Source: Lepidodermella squamata (lineage: Eukaryota; Gastrotricha). From it: a DNA stretch of 64,000 bases. The notes under the pieces are model-generated. The model saw only the letters and a list, made by a program, of their open reading frames with translations. It was not told the origin of the DNA and did no database searches. How positions within the stretch are numbered: position 1 is the first letter of the stretch; every line of letters starts with the position of its first letter. The stretch spans positions 1,054,001 to 1,118,000 of the forward strand of contig JBLDXI010000030.1 of NCBI GenBank assembly GCA_047495785.1, written 5' to 3'. Shown piece by piece: positions 34,743 through 44,971 of this stretch. A program made the position numbers and the translations under genes.

Positions 34743-35930
34743 ATGGATATGAGATCGATTGATAAATGGCTGCTTTTTATAATATTTCTTCTAATGAAAA
34801 GGATTAATTCGATCAGAACTGCTCTTTCCCAAGCTGAAAACTTTGAGGCAAAATACGCTGAGTTCTGCCCAGCCTTGAATTCAATGACCCTACCTGTCGA
34901 CCAAATGATCCACTTGAATAATAGCAAGCCGATTGTTGTAAATTTCACAATGTCTCTGGTTCGATTTGTGAGCATCGACGACGTCGAGCAGAAACTGTCC
35001 CTAGTTGCTATGTTAGATTTGGCTTGGAAATTGCCATGCGATATCCCGAAATGTGCCGATCTCCTATCGGAAGCAACGTGCGCAATACATGATGTACAGT
35101 GGCTCTATTTTAACGTTCCTGCGAATCGTATTTGGATGCCGGACATCGCCCACTTGACAGCGTACGAATCGCCTGTCCTTACTCAGAGGTTAAGAGATCG
35201 GGCTGGAATATCTCCACTTACAAATACGGTATTTTATTCTATGTTTGAACGATTCGACGTGTCTTGCACAGCCTTCAACTACCGTAAATTCCCGTTTGAC
35301 AGGCAAGTATGCTCGATGACCTTTGAATCTTCAGAATACTCTAAATACGTGGATTACCATTTGGTTTCTTTTCGAATTGACAAGTCTGCTCGCGATACCT
35401 TCATCGTTGATACCGACATATGGTCGCTTGTCCACCCCCTTGAGTATAGCAAATATGTATCTGTGCAGACCGATGCTTACACCGTAAACCGCTTGAATAT
35501 GACGATGAGTTTCCAGCGCAAAAGTGGGTACTACGTCTGTAACATCTTCGTCCCTACTATCACATTGTTCATCCTTCAGGTCGTTTCTTTGATCTCAGGG
35601 CCTGTAAACAGAGACCAATCAGCGTTTTGTGTGACGGTCGTACTCTCCTATGTAGTTTTTCTCACGTTGATTTTTGGCATGATGCCAACAACATCAGATC
35701 ACGTCTATCTTGTGTATATGGTTTCAGCAAAATTCCTCGTATCCGTCCTTATCACTGCCTATACCTGCTTGAGTACTAATATACCCGAGTCTCTGATATC
35801 CCGTGGTGTAAAGTTACACAAATCTTTGACTGTGCCGATGCATCGCTTTTTCGACTTGGTGATGGCTGCTACAGCTAGCTTGATTGTATTGATCATTGAC
35901 GCTTGCCTTTTCTCTCTAATGCTATCGTGA
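34743..35930 (+). CDS. Cys-loop ligand-gated ion channel subunit (cassette 2)
   Basis: 395 residues from the Met at 34743. The frame is open upstream to 34554, but the Met at 34743 gives MDMRSIDKWLLFIIFLL, a signal sequence comparable with the paralogue at 42524. The Cys-loop is CTAFNYRKFPFDRQVC, with Arg before the second Gln-Val where most copies have Thr. Loop A is IWMPDIAHLTAYES. The pre-M1 segment is MTMSFQRKSGYYVCN, Phe-Gln instead of the usual Phe-Arg-Arg, shared in part only with 42524. M2 is preceded by GPVNRDQ rather than EPVNRDQ. CAGGAAATT lies 85 bp upstream. Intact. Confidence 0.93.
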   Translation: MDMRSIDKWLLFIIFLLMKRINSIRTALSQAENFEAKYAEFCPALNSMTLPVDQMIHLNNSKPIVVNFTMSLVRFVSIDDVEQKLSLVAMLDLAWKLPCDIPKCADLLSEATCAIHDVQWLYFNVPANRIWMPDIAHLTAYESPVLTQRLRDRAGISPLTNTVFYSMFERFDVSCTAFNYRKFPFDRQVCSMTFESSEYSKYVDYHLVSFRIDKSARDTFIVDTDIWSLVHPLEYSKYVSVQTDAYTVNRLNMTMSFQRKSGYYVCNIFVPTITLFILQVVSLISGPVNRDQSAFCVTVVLSYVVFLTLIFGMMPTTSDHVYLVYMVSAKFLVSVLITAYTCLSTNIPESLISRGVKLHKSLTVPMHRFFDLVMAATASLIVLIIDACLFSLMLS

Positions 35931-36426
35931 CTTCACGTGTAATTTTCAGTTTTTTCCAACGGAGTTGAACTTGTTGTAGGGTGACTGCTGACATTGAGCT
36001 TTGAAATACAGTCCACTTAGTGTCATAGTGTATCCTAAAATGTTAAATGTCTCTGAAGCTGTAAGAAAATTAATGACGAAATGCGAAAATTTAACTACTC
36101 AGTTTTATAATCGCAACATCATTCGCCAAGCCACTCAGGTTGTCACTATTTTTGAAGTCGCAATTTATTCGATTTGAACGATCGTAGAATGAAAACGTAC
36201 ATACCAAGATGCCCCTTCTCAATACATATATGCTTTTCGTTCGTTCGTACACATATTGTATATTACCAACGAAGCAAAAGTTGTGGATTCTATGGTTTTA
36301 CCAAGTTTATCACCACAATTCACATAACAAAGAATAATGCGAACAAAGAATATTTTTTACGAAATTTAAAAAATAATTGATCCGTTTCAGATAATTCATC
36401 GCTAACGACAAAGGTTACGGCACCAT

Positions 36427-37596
36427 TTAAAGTAACATCAGTGAGAAGAGAATTGCATCGATAATCATTACAATTAGGCTTGCTGAGGCAGCTATTGCCA
36501 TGTCCAGAATCCGATGCAAGGGTAAGGCCATAGAATTGTTCAACCTAAAAACGCGAGATCTCAGTGGCTCTGGAATACTGGGGCTCAAGCAAGTGTACGC
36601 TGTAATTATGACAGAAACGACAAATTTAGCTAATACCATGTACACAAGGTAGACGTGATCGGACGTCATTGGAATCATGCCGAAGATTAGAGTGAGAAAT
36701 ACAACGTAAGACAGTACGACAGTCACGCAAAACGCTGATTGGTCCCTATTCACCGGTTCGGCCATCAAAGAGACGAATTGTAAGATGAAAAGTGTGATTG
36801 TTGGGACAAAGATGTTGCAGACGTAGTAGCCACTTTTTCGCCGAAATCGCATTGTCATATAAATTCGATCGAAAGAGAACAGGTTGCCCTGTTGCAATTC
36901 AGTGCTGTTATAACCTGATACCTCGACAAGTGACCATATATCACTATCAACGATGAATGTGTTGCCAGCTGACATGTCGATTTCTAGCGCCACAAGGCGG
37001 AGTGCTAGGAATCTGTAATCATCAGTGGATTCAAAAACTAGCGAGCATTCTTGCGCATCGAAGGGAAATTTGCGGTAGCTGAAAGCCGTACATGAAACGT
37101 CGAATCGGTCGAAAATGTAGTATACCATTGTATAAGACGGATGTAATGGATATACGACAATCTGGTCACTTAAGGTGCTGCCGATATTAGGCTTCTCGTA
37201 TGCCGTCAAATGATAAATCACTGGAGTCCAGATATTCAACGCAGGCACTGTGTAGTAGAGTGTGGCAGGATCTGCCCTCATACACTCTGTTTCTGATAAT
37301 AAATCTGTGCATTTCGGTTTTTCGCACGGCAGCTCCCACGTTATTGACAGATACAGAAGCAAAGACAGCTTTTGCTCCACGTCATCGATTCCTACAAAAC
37401 GGTGGAAGCCAACCTGGATATTCACCTCAACCTGACTGTTGCTGTCCGATTGAATTGCTTGTTCGAGCAGTAGGTTTTTCGACATAACTGCCTGGCAACG
37501 TTCAGCGAATTTCGCCTCTAATTTGCCAGCGGCCGGTGTCGCATTTCCAAACGATGCGAGCTTTGCAAACATCAGCAAATTGAGGGGCGATTTCAT
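36427..37596 (-). CDS. Cys-loop ligand-gated ion channel subunit (cassette 2)
   Basis: 389 residues: signal peptide to about 20, and cysteines at 34, 91, 96 and 105. The Cys-loop is C169-C184 (CTAFSYRKFPFDAQEC, Ala for Thr). M1 is about 257-279, M2 about 286-308, M3 about 313-337 and M4 about 363-387, so the M3-M4 linker is only about 25 residues. The last residues are SLMLL rather than SLMLS. It is the closest counterpart of 2854-4023 and the third member of cassette 2. AAATTTCCTGT (CAGGAAATTT on the gene strand) lies about 113 bp upstream at 37709. No alternative upstream start is needed. Confidence 0.93.
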   Translation of the reverse strand: MKSPLNLLMFAKLASFGNATPAAGKLEAKFAERCQAVMSKNLLLEQAIQSDSNSQVEVNIQVGFHRFVGIDDVEQKLSLLLYLSITWELPCEKPKCTDLLSETECMRADPATLYYTVPALNIWTPVIYHLTAYEKPNIGSTLSDQIVVYPLHPSYTMVYYIFDRFDVSCTAFSYRKFPFDAQECSLVFESTDDYRFLALRLVALEIDMSAGNTFIVDSDIWSLVEVSGYNSTELQQGNLFSFDRIYMTMRFRRKSGYYVCNIFVPTITLFILQFVSLMAEPVNRDQSAFCVTVVLSYVVFLTLIFGMIPMTSDHVYLVYMVLAKFVVSVIITAYTCLSPSIPEPLRSRVFRLNNSMALPLHRILDMAIAASASLIVMIIDAILFSLMLL

Positions 37597-38697
37597 GAAA
37601 TTTGTATTACTCTGTGATTTTTCTACGAATGCATGACCGAAATAGCACTACGAAACTGAATATACTTCATATAGCTCATCTGCCAAGTTATCAGCCATCT
37701 GAAATGTCAAATTTCCTGTTAAGCATTTGTGTGCACAGTTATTTATATAACCTACATTAATGATGGGTATTGATCGAATTGAAAAAATCACGTTCTCGCA
37801 CTTTCCAAGTTTTCTTGGCAATCAAAATGCGGTGACCTGTTACGATAAGTTCGTTTTTCGATCGGAAATGCGGAAAGTTCATGCACAAGTAATTTCCGCA
37901 AGAATAAATATCGATTTTATCAGTTTCTATGAGGTTGGTCCATATCTTACGCATTCCAGACCTAGCCTTTCTGACCACTCATTTAGTGAACCCTAAATTC
38001 GTTTGAAATCGGTAAAAGGTTTCAGCAACATGACTGAATGCTGATTATTGTTGGACATCCTGTGCAATTTTCAACAAAACAAAATCCAAATGAATCCGCC
38101 GAACCGTATGACTTTTCAGAATCTTGGTAGGTTGGTATATAGAAGTGGTCCGATTAGGACATGGATAAGCAGTCGGCATGTCAGCCTGTCGACGACAAAA
38201 ATTGCGCACTTTGCCTGGCTCAGCTTGGTTTCAATTCATTCATACTACATACCTAGCTTTTTTCAAAAATTTTGGGAGTGATCATTTTCATTATCAAGCG
38301 TTATTATGGATTTTAACAGTTGCCACACCAGTTTCATAATACCTCATATTAATCTTGGTCAACCACTGCGGCAAAAACGATCGATGACCTGCTGAAAACA
38401 ATTTGACGGATCGGACCACCGAATGTTTCAACCCGAGTCATAGTAACGATTGATTAAAGTATCGACGTGCGCTACAGAATCGGACTTTGGAGTATTAGTT
38501 CCACAATGTAAATAAAGATAGAGTCGGGTAAAATTGCGCATCCGCGCCCTTCCTGCTATCGGTTAATCTAAATTTAGACAATACGCAGGATATTCGGCTT
38601 GGCATTATCGATTATGAGTACAATCCATACAAGTACAGCAACTAGTTGCAGAATTATTTCAGCCTTACAATACTAAAACTCGCGCTGTGTAAGCTTC
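37597..38697. other. Divergent intergenic region between two channel genes
   Basis: Separates the minus-strand gene ending its 5' side at 37596 from the plus-strand gene at 38698. It holds the CAGGAAATTT motif at 37709-37719 and no supported gene. The 77-codon frame at 38048-38281 is unremarkable. Confidence 0.5.
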
Positions 38698-39861
38698 ATG
38701 AAATTTCTTCTAGTTTTGCTGATGGTGGTCAAGCTTGCATCGATGGAAGTCGATTTTTCGACTGCTGGCAAACTGGAGGCTAAATATGCTGAATTTTGCC
38801 CGGCGATTCGGTCGAAATGCCTACCCACGGATCAACTGGTAAATTCCAACCGCAGCGGTCTGCTTCGTGTGGCTATCAATATGACTCCCTATCGATTTGT
38901 AGGAATCGACGACGTGGAGCAAAAACTGTCTTTACTCGCATATTTTTCTATGAGTTGGGCTCTGCCATGCGAATCCCCGAAATGCACAGATTTACTGTCT
39001 GAAGAAGAATGCACGGCAGCCGATCCTGAAAGGCTCATATTTCTAGTCCCAGCCCTGGATATTTGGACGCCAGGGATCATTCATGTGACCGCTTACAAGA
39101 CACCTGTTCAAACTCGTAAAATAGGTGACCAGGTCGCGATCACTCCTTTTATTTCGGGATCATTTCCGTTGAGTTACAGTATTTACGACCGATTCGATGT
39201 TTCCTGCACCGATTTCAGTTACACCCAATTTCCCTTCGATACACAATCATGCACGCTGGTTTTTGAATCTACAGATTATTTTGGGGATCTCACTTTATAT
39301 CTGGAGTCATTTGTAGCTCGTCCTAATTTTATCGTTGGCTCAGATATATGGACGGTTGTGAAGCCCTTCGAGAATGAGAGCTTTGCTATTCCCCATGGTA
39401 AGAACACGTACAGTGTTAATCGAATTTACCTGACAATACGATTTCGCCGCAAAAGTAGCTACTACGTCTGCAACATCTTTGTCCCAACCATCACGCTTTT
39501 CTTTCTACAAGTAATCTCTTTGATCGCGGAGCCGGTGAATAGGGACCAATCTGCATTCTGCGTGACTGTTGTGCTCTCTTACGTTGTATATCTGACGTTG
39601 ATTTTTGGCATGATTCCAAAAACTTCAGATCATGTTTACCTCGTCTATATGGTATCAGCGAAATTCATCGTATCAGTTATAATCACAGCTTATACTTGCT
39701 TGAGTCCTAGTATCCCTGAATCACTGAAATCCCGGATAGCCAAGTTAAACAAACGCCTGGCTATACCAATGCATCGCCTTCTCGACCTGGCGATGGCTGC
39801 TTCGGCTGGCCTGGTTGTACTGATTATGGATGTAGTTCTGTTTTCGTTGATGTTATCATAA
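38698..39861 (+). CDS. Cys-loop ligand-gated ion channel subunit
   Basis: 387 residues, starting MKFLLVLLMVVKLASMEV. The Cys-loop is CTDFSYTQFPFDTQSC: TQ replaces RK before FPFD, a change shared only with 59252-60427 (SYSQ). The segment after the loop is shorter than in relatives (SFVARPNFIVGSDIW), lacking a few residues between beta strands. M1 has YYVCNIFVPTITLFFLQVI. It is not part of a cassette and lies alone between cassettes 2 and 3. Its 3' end is followed within 75 bp by a perfect hairpin that begins with AATAAA. Intact. Confidence 0.93.
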   Translation: MKFLLVLLMVVKLASMEVDFSTAGKLEAKYAEFCPAIRSKCLPTDQLVNSNRSGLLRVAINMTPYRFVGIDDVEQKLSLLAYFSMSWALPCESPKCTDLLSEEECTAADPERLIFLVPALDIWTPGIIHVTAYKTPVQTRKIGDQVAITPFISGSFPLSYSIYDRFDVSCTDFSYTQFPFDTQSCTLVFESTDYFGDLTLYLESFVARPNFIVGSDIWTVVKPFENESFAIPHGKNTYSVNRIYLTIRFRRKSSYYVCNIFVPTITLFFLQVISLIAEPVNRDQSAFCVTVVLSYVVYLTLIFGMIPKTSDHVYLVYMVSAKFIVSVIITAYTCLSPSIPESLKSRIAKLNKRLAIPMHRLLDLAMAASAGLVVLIMDVVLFSLMLS

Positions 39862-39934
39862 ATATACTGATCCTTCTGAAGTGATGAATCCTGTTCTAGC
39901 TGTGCCATCGCTTGTCAAATGCAATTCGAATCAA

Positions 39935-40236
39935 AATAAAGTACGGATGATAATTTTTTTGCCTTGCATTTTTTTAATAACTCAGTAACCATGATGAATT
40001 TTTTGGAGCGGGTTTCACCAGTCGATAGATCTAGTCTGTTGTAAACTTTCCTAAAATCCTTGTTGAATTGGGATAAAATTTGAGAAATTGGTGACGAAAA
40101 TGCCCCTTGTTATTTTTGGTGGAAAAGCTCATTTTTGAAAAAAGCTCCAAAAGTGAAACCCGCTCCAAAAAATTCATCATGGTTACTGAGTTATTAAAAA
40201 AATGCAAGGCAAAAAAATTATCATCCGTACTTTATT
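39935..40236. repeat. Perfect 84-bp inverted repeat (hairpin) 3' of a channel gene
   Basis: 39935-40018 and 40153-40236 are exact inverted copies over 84 nt, separated by 134 nt. Each outer end is AATAAAGTACGG, so AATAAA faces the upstream gene on the plus strand and the mirrored copy faces the other way. It looks like a very young foldback/MITE, and may now supply the polyadenylation signal of 38698-39861. Confidence 0.95.
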
Positions 40237-40385
40237 AATAAAACGAAACCTAAATAATCAGTTTTATAACTCGCAAAATGAATATTTCTCTGTATAACAC
40301 CCCAGCTTTGAAATGCAAGGCACAGCCACGGGCCCGGGAGTCCCTCTGGTTTCTTTGGCTGGGCACTCGGAACCCCAATTCTGAT

Positions 40386-41421
40386 GGGAGAAATGCTTTC
40401 TGCCACTAATTTTGGACTTTCTGCCACTAAATTTGGGTTTTCTGCCACCAAATATGAAAATCCAAAAATTGCCACTAAATTGAGGTTTTTTGCCACCAAA
40501 TTGGTATTTGTACCACTGAAACAAGGCTTGCCACCAATTTAGGGTTTCTTGCCACCAATTTGGGGTTTCTTGCCACTAAAAATGCTGAAACTGAGTATTT
40601 TGCTCGTTTAGAGAAGCGGCGTGTGGTAAGACTTGAACGTAACAATACGCGCGATCGTTTGGCGCCCTTTTCCGGCGATTGTAAGACGCGTCTAGAAGAA
40701 TCTTTAGTTCACTGAAAATTCCTCAACACAAATTGCTACACGATTCGAATTTTAACACAAATACCTAACTTACTTTCGAATCAACATGTTACTTGATGGG
40801 GAGAAAGCGATTACAATTAAACGCCTCGCCGTCCATTTCTCCGGCGTCGCCTGCTTCAGTCTCTTCTCCGCCTCTTATCAGACAACATTCAGCCAGCTAC
40901 ATCAGAGGAATCTTAAGAGTCAGAAGTTACACCTAAGCCCGTTAAACGCGCCGGAAAAGGGGCAGCCTAAAAAATTATCAAACGTTCGATACGCGTTTTG
41001 CCAGCTTAAAAGAGGCTGCAAAGTGGGCGAAGTCTATCTGTTAACTATCTGTAATTTTTGTAGGTTTGTAAGCATGTTCTCATGATGAGGCACAAGCATG
41101 GTTCCAAGCCGATTGATAAGAAGTACTGATCCGTTGTTCTGGATGGCCTGGCCATTCGTGGTCGAGTGGCTAACGCTACTTCGGCACCGAAATTTTAATC
41201 CGTGATCTTGTTAAAGTTGCTTCAGTTCTTGATTTTGGGAAGAAAACTAAATTGGTGGCAAGAAACCCTAAATTGGTGGCAAGCCTTGTTTCAGTGGTAT
41301 AAAGACCAATTTGGTGGCAAGAAACCTCAATTTAGTGGCAATTTTTGGATTTTCATATTTGGTGCCGGAAAACCCTAATCCCATGGCAGAAAACCCAAAT
41401 CTGGTGGCAAGAAGTACCACT
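40386..41421. mobile_element. Foldback element with TIRs and 12-bp direct repeats
   Basis: Flanked by CCCAATTCTGAT at 40374-40385 and 41422-41433. Inside each flank are about 180 bp of inverted sequence built from repeated GCCACCAAATT / GGTGGCAAGAAACC units (left 40390-40585, right about 41240-41421). The middle (40590-41230) has no recognisable gene. The right edge abuts the broken 5' end of a channel pseudogene. Confidence 0.8.
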
Positions 41422-41433
41422 CCCAATTCTGAT

Positions 41434-42290
41434 CAGCTGTTTTTCACAGTTCCTGCTTCAGATACACTTGACCGCTTACGAATCGCCCCTGATCGGTCGA
41501 AAATTAAGTGACGAGATCAGGATCTTTCCATTCCTTTCGTCACTCTACATGCGTTACAACGTTCTCGACCGATTCGATGTCTTATGTACAGCTTTAACTA
41601 TCGAAAATTCCTATTCGACACCCAATCCTGTACGCTAGTTTTTGAATCCAACAATTATTTATGGGATTTTAATCTCTCTTTGGAAACATTTGAAATCGAC
41701 ATCTCAGCTCTGGATACATCCATCGTGGATACTGAATTATGGTCCGTTGTGGAACCACTCGCGTATGGCACCTATGCATCTCTGCAGGCGAAGGGCGACT
41801 ATAGCCTTAAAAGAGTTAATATGACGATCTGATTCCGTCGCAAAAGTGGCTACTACGTCTGCAACATCTTCGTCCCAACCATAGACAACGATGTAACATT
41901 ATTGTCTATGGTCCCAACAACAGCGCTGTTCGTCCTTCAAGTCGTTCTCTGATAGTAGAGCCAGTGAACCGAGACCAGTCAGCGTTTTGCGTGACTGTCG
42001 TGCTGTCTTACGTTGTATTTTTGACGATGATTTTTGGCATGATGCCAAGAACCTCTGATCACGTCTATCTTGTCTACATGGTTTCAGCGAAATCCACCGT
42101 TTCAGTCTTAATCACGGCCTACACTTGCTTGAGTCCTAGTATCCCTGAATCACTCAAATCTCGCGTTGTCAAGTTATACAATTCTATGACGCTGCCAATG
42201 CATCGCTTTTTCGACTTGGCGATGGCTGCTACAGCAAGCTTGATCGTAATGATCATTGACGCCTGTGTTTTCTCTCTGATGCTGTCGTGA
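41434..42290 (+). pseudogene. 5'-truncated Cys-loop channel pseudogene
   Basis: Homology to 33080-34252 begins in the segment before loop A (ends in FFTVPA...), exactly where the foldback element stops. Lesions: sequence around loop A is missing; 1 nt is lost in the Cys-loop (FNYRKFLFDTQSC, also FPFD to FLFD); CGA to TGA occurs at 41830-41832 in the pre-M1 arginines; 39 nt are inserted at 41880-41918; and 1 nt is lost after M1. M2-M4 from 41964 are intact (ending at 42290). First member of cassette 3. Confidence 0.9.
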
Positions 42291-42523
42291 CTTGGCTTTC
42301 AAGACATCAATATTACGTTGAACAGTGGTAAAATGCAGTAAATAGAGCTGTTATCATTGATGACTCATGTCTATCCCCTATCATGTTTACATTGGATCGA
42401 ACTGCGCTATAATGTTTACCAGGAAATTGCAAGGGCTCTCTGAATAAAATGTCGGTATGCATCGAAGCGGATCGGGTGTTCTCAGACACATGTTAATTCT
42501 AGGTATAGGAGATTACGAGCGAA

Positions 42524-43678
42524 ATGGCTTTGATTATGTTATTTCTCCTAATGACACGAATTGATACGATCAGATCTGCTCTTTCAGATGCCGAAAACCT
42601 GGAGGCAAAATACGCTGAGTTCTGCCCAGCCTTGCGGTCAATGAATCTACCAGTCGACCAAATGATCCGCTCGAATAATAGCAGGCCGATTGTTGTCAAT
42701 ATCACAATGTCTCTGGTTCGGTTTGTGGGCATCGATGATGTCGAGCAGAAACTGTCACTACTCGCTCTGCTCGATGTTGGCTGGAAACTGCCATGTCGAA
42801 TCCCGAAATGCACGGATCTGCTATCGGAGTCAGAGTGCGCAATACCTGATATCGAGTGGCTCTACTTCCACGTTCCTGCAAATCGTATTTGGATGCCGGA
42901 GTTCTCCCACTTGACAGCGTACGAATCGCCTGTCCTTACTCAGAGGTTAAGAGACCGGGCTGGAATATATCCATTTGCAAATGCTGTATTTTATGATTCA
43001 TATGAACGATTCGACGTGTCTTGCACCGCCTTTAGCTACCGCAAATTCCCGTTTGACAGGCAAGTATGCTGGATTGTCTTCGATTCATTTGAATACGTGG
43101 AATACCATTTGACGTCATTTCGAATTGACCCATCTGCCCGCGATACCTTCATCGTTGATACTGATATATGGTCGATCGTCGAGCCCCTCGAGTATAGCGA
43201 ACGAGTATATGCGCAGATCAAAACGTACAGCCTTAACCTCCTTAATATGACGATGAGATTCCAGCGCAAAAGCAGCTACTACGTCTGCAACATCTTCGTA
43301 CCAACTATAGCACTTTTCATCCTTCAAGTCGTTTCTTTGTTTGCCGAGCCTGTGAACAGGGATCAATCTGCGTTTTGCGTAACTGTCGTCCTGTCCTACG
43401 TTGTATTTCTCACCTTAATTTTTGACATGATGCCGAAGACCTCAGATCATGTGTATTTGGTGTACATGATCGCGGCGAAATTCATTGTATCAGTCCTAAT
43501 TACGGCGTATACTTGCTTGAGTCCCAGTATTCCTGAGTCGCTGAAATCTCGGACCGTCAAGTTACACAAATGCCTGGCTATACCTATGCATCGCCTTCTG
43601 GACCTAACGATCGCTGCAGCGGCAACCCTGGTAGTAATGATCATTGACACAGTTCTATTCTCACTCATGCTATCCTAA
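42524..43678 (+). CDS. Cys-loop ligand-gated ion channel subunit (cassette 3)
   Basis: 384 residues from ATG at 42524 (MALIMLFLLMTRIDTIRSAL). Nearest relative is 34743-35930, and the upstream 42385-42480 also resembles that gene's upstream region. The Cys-loop is CTAFSYRKFPFDRQVC, and the pre-M1 segment is MTMRFQRKSSYYVCN. M2 reads NRDQSAFCVTVVLSYVVFLT and M2-M3 is FDMMPKTSDHVYLVYMIAAK. The loop after the Cys-loop is four residues shorter than in its relative. CAGGAAATT is at 42420, about 96 bp upstream. Intact; second member of cassette 3. Confidence 0.93.
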   Translation: MALIMLFLLMTRIDTIRSALSDAENLEAKYAEFCPALRSMNLPVDQMIRSNNSRPIVVNITMSLVRFVGIDDVEQKLSLLALLDVGWKLPCRIPKCTDLLSESECAIPDIEWLYFHVPANRIWMPEFSHLTAYESPVLTQRLRDRAGIYPFANAVFYDSYERFDVSCTAFSYRKFPFDRQVCWIVFDSFEYVEYHLTSFRIDPSARDTFIVDTDIWSIVEPLEYSERVYAQIKTYSLNLLNMTMRFQRKSSYYVCNIFVPTIALFILQVVSLFAEPVNRDQSAFCVTVVLSYVVFLTLIFDMMPKTSDHVYLVYMIAAKFIVSVLITAYTCLSPSIPESLKSRTVKLHKCLAIPMHRLLDLTIAAAATLVVMIIDTVLFSLMLS

Positions 43679-44971
43679 ATTCCCACAGTGAGATGCATCC
43701 CGATCATCTTGCTAAGCTTCCTCGTTCTTTCGCGCTGATATCAGTTGTCGGTGTGAATTTCGTTTCCGGTCTCTTTACGACAAGTCAATCAACCTTGTAA
43801 CTTGTTTCGTATTTTCGGAATAGTAAATATGTAATGGTTCACGTGGGTTTCGGCGCCTCCGTATTTTCGTGACTTCTGTTTCAGTGCTCCAATAATTAGG
43901 GGTGAAATAAACAGCATGATATCTTGTACCAACATATTATGTAGCAGAACATATTTCGGGTTTTCTTGCGCCCACTTGATCCACTGCCACTGAACATGTA
44001 GTTCAGTGTTCAGTCGACTGGCAAATCCACTGCTACATTATTGACGAAAGGAATGGCTGCTTTAGTTGGAACAAGCCTAATCCGGCAGGTCCTACTACCA
44101 ATAACTACCTGGTAGATACTCTAACATTTAGCCCTGCAATTCAAAGCGGAACAAATCCCGGACACTTTTTCCGAATATCGTGAATCCTGAATAGTCTGAA
44201 TAAACATTGTATAGGAAGACAACCGTTACCATCGGTTTTTTGTGAACTTTAAAATGATTTTCAACCATTAGGTAAGGGTTCTCTAGCGAAAAATTCGAAA
44301 AGAAACTATGGGGAATCGCTTTCAGCTCAATTAATTTCATTTCATCTCGAAATCGATGACAAAGGAAAATCCCGGGCAGTTTTCCAGTCACCACGACTTT
44401 CAGCAAATGCAAATTCTACATCACTGCTTCAAAACTTGATACTAAGATCTCCCTTTTTGATAAATGCTTTTCGTTCGTTATATCAGTCGAAAAATATCAG
44501 TCAATCAGCCAAAGTTGTGGATTCGCTGCATGGTTTATTACTTGATTACTAAAAAGCAATCGTAACAGTTTCATCCCAGATTCATGAACTGACCAATCAG
44601 CGCGCGCACCAAAGTTCAACTTATTAGTAGTTTGACAATGTCAGCAGTCAAAGGTTAACGTAGTCTTCGCAAGTTTTATTCGCAATTTGTTACCAACTGC
44701 TTCTATACTTAATACTTAATACTACGATCGGCCTTCAACTATGCGATATGCTTTTCATTCGTTTTCTAAAAAGGGAAGGAAAAACATAAAATTATGGATC
44801 CTCTTTAAGTTCAACACAGAAAGTCGCATTTTTAATAAAAGCAGCAAAAAAAGAAGAGAATCCCAAAATATATTATTTGCTGGGCCAATTACAATGTATG
44901 CGACTTTGATACGTTGCATCGCTATACGGAATTGGGATGCATCGCTATAGCGACAAACGATTCGGCAGAAC
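43679..44971. other. Convergent intergenic region, no gene seen
   Basis: Lies between 3' ends of two channel genes. No convincing coding region. TTAATAAAAGCAGCA at about 44832-44846 resembles the insertion site of the MULE at 51368, showing that the 3' flanks of 44972 and 51467 are paralogous. Confidence 0.5.
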
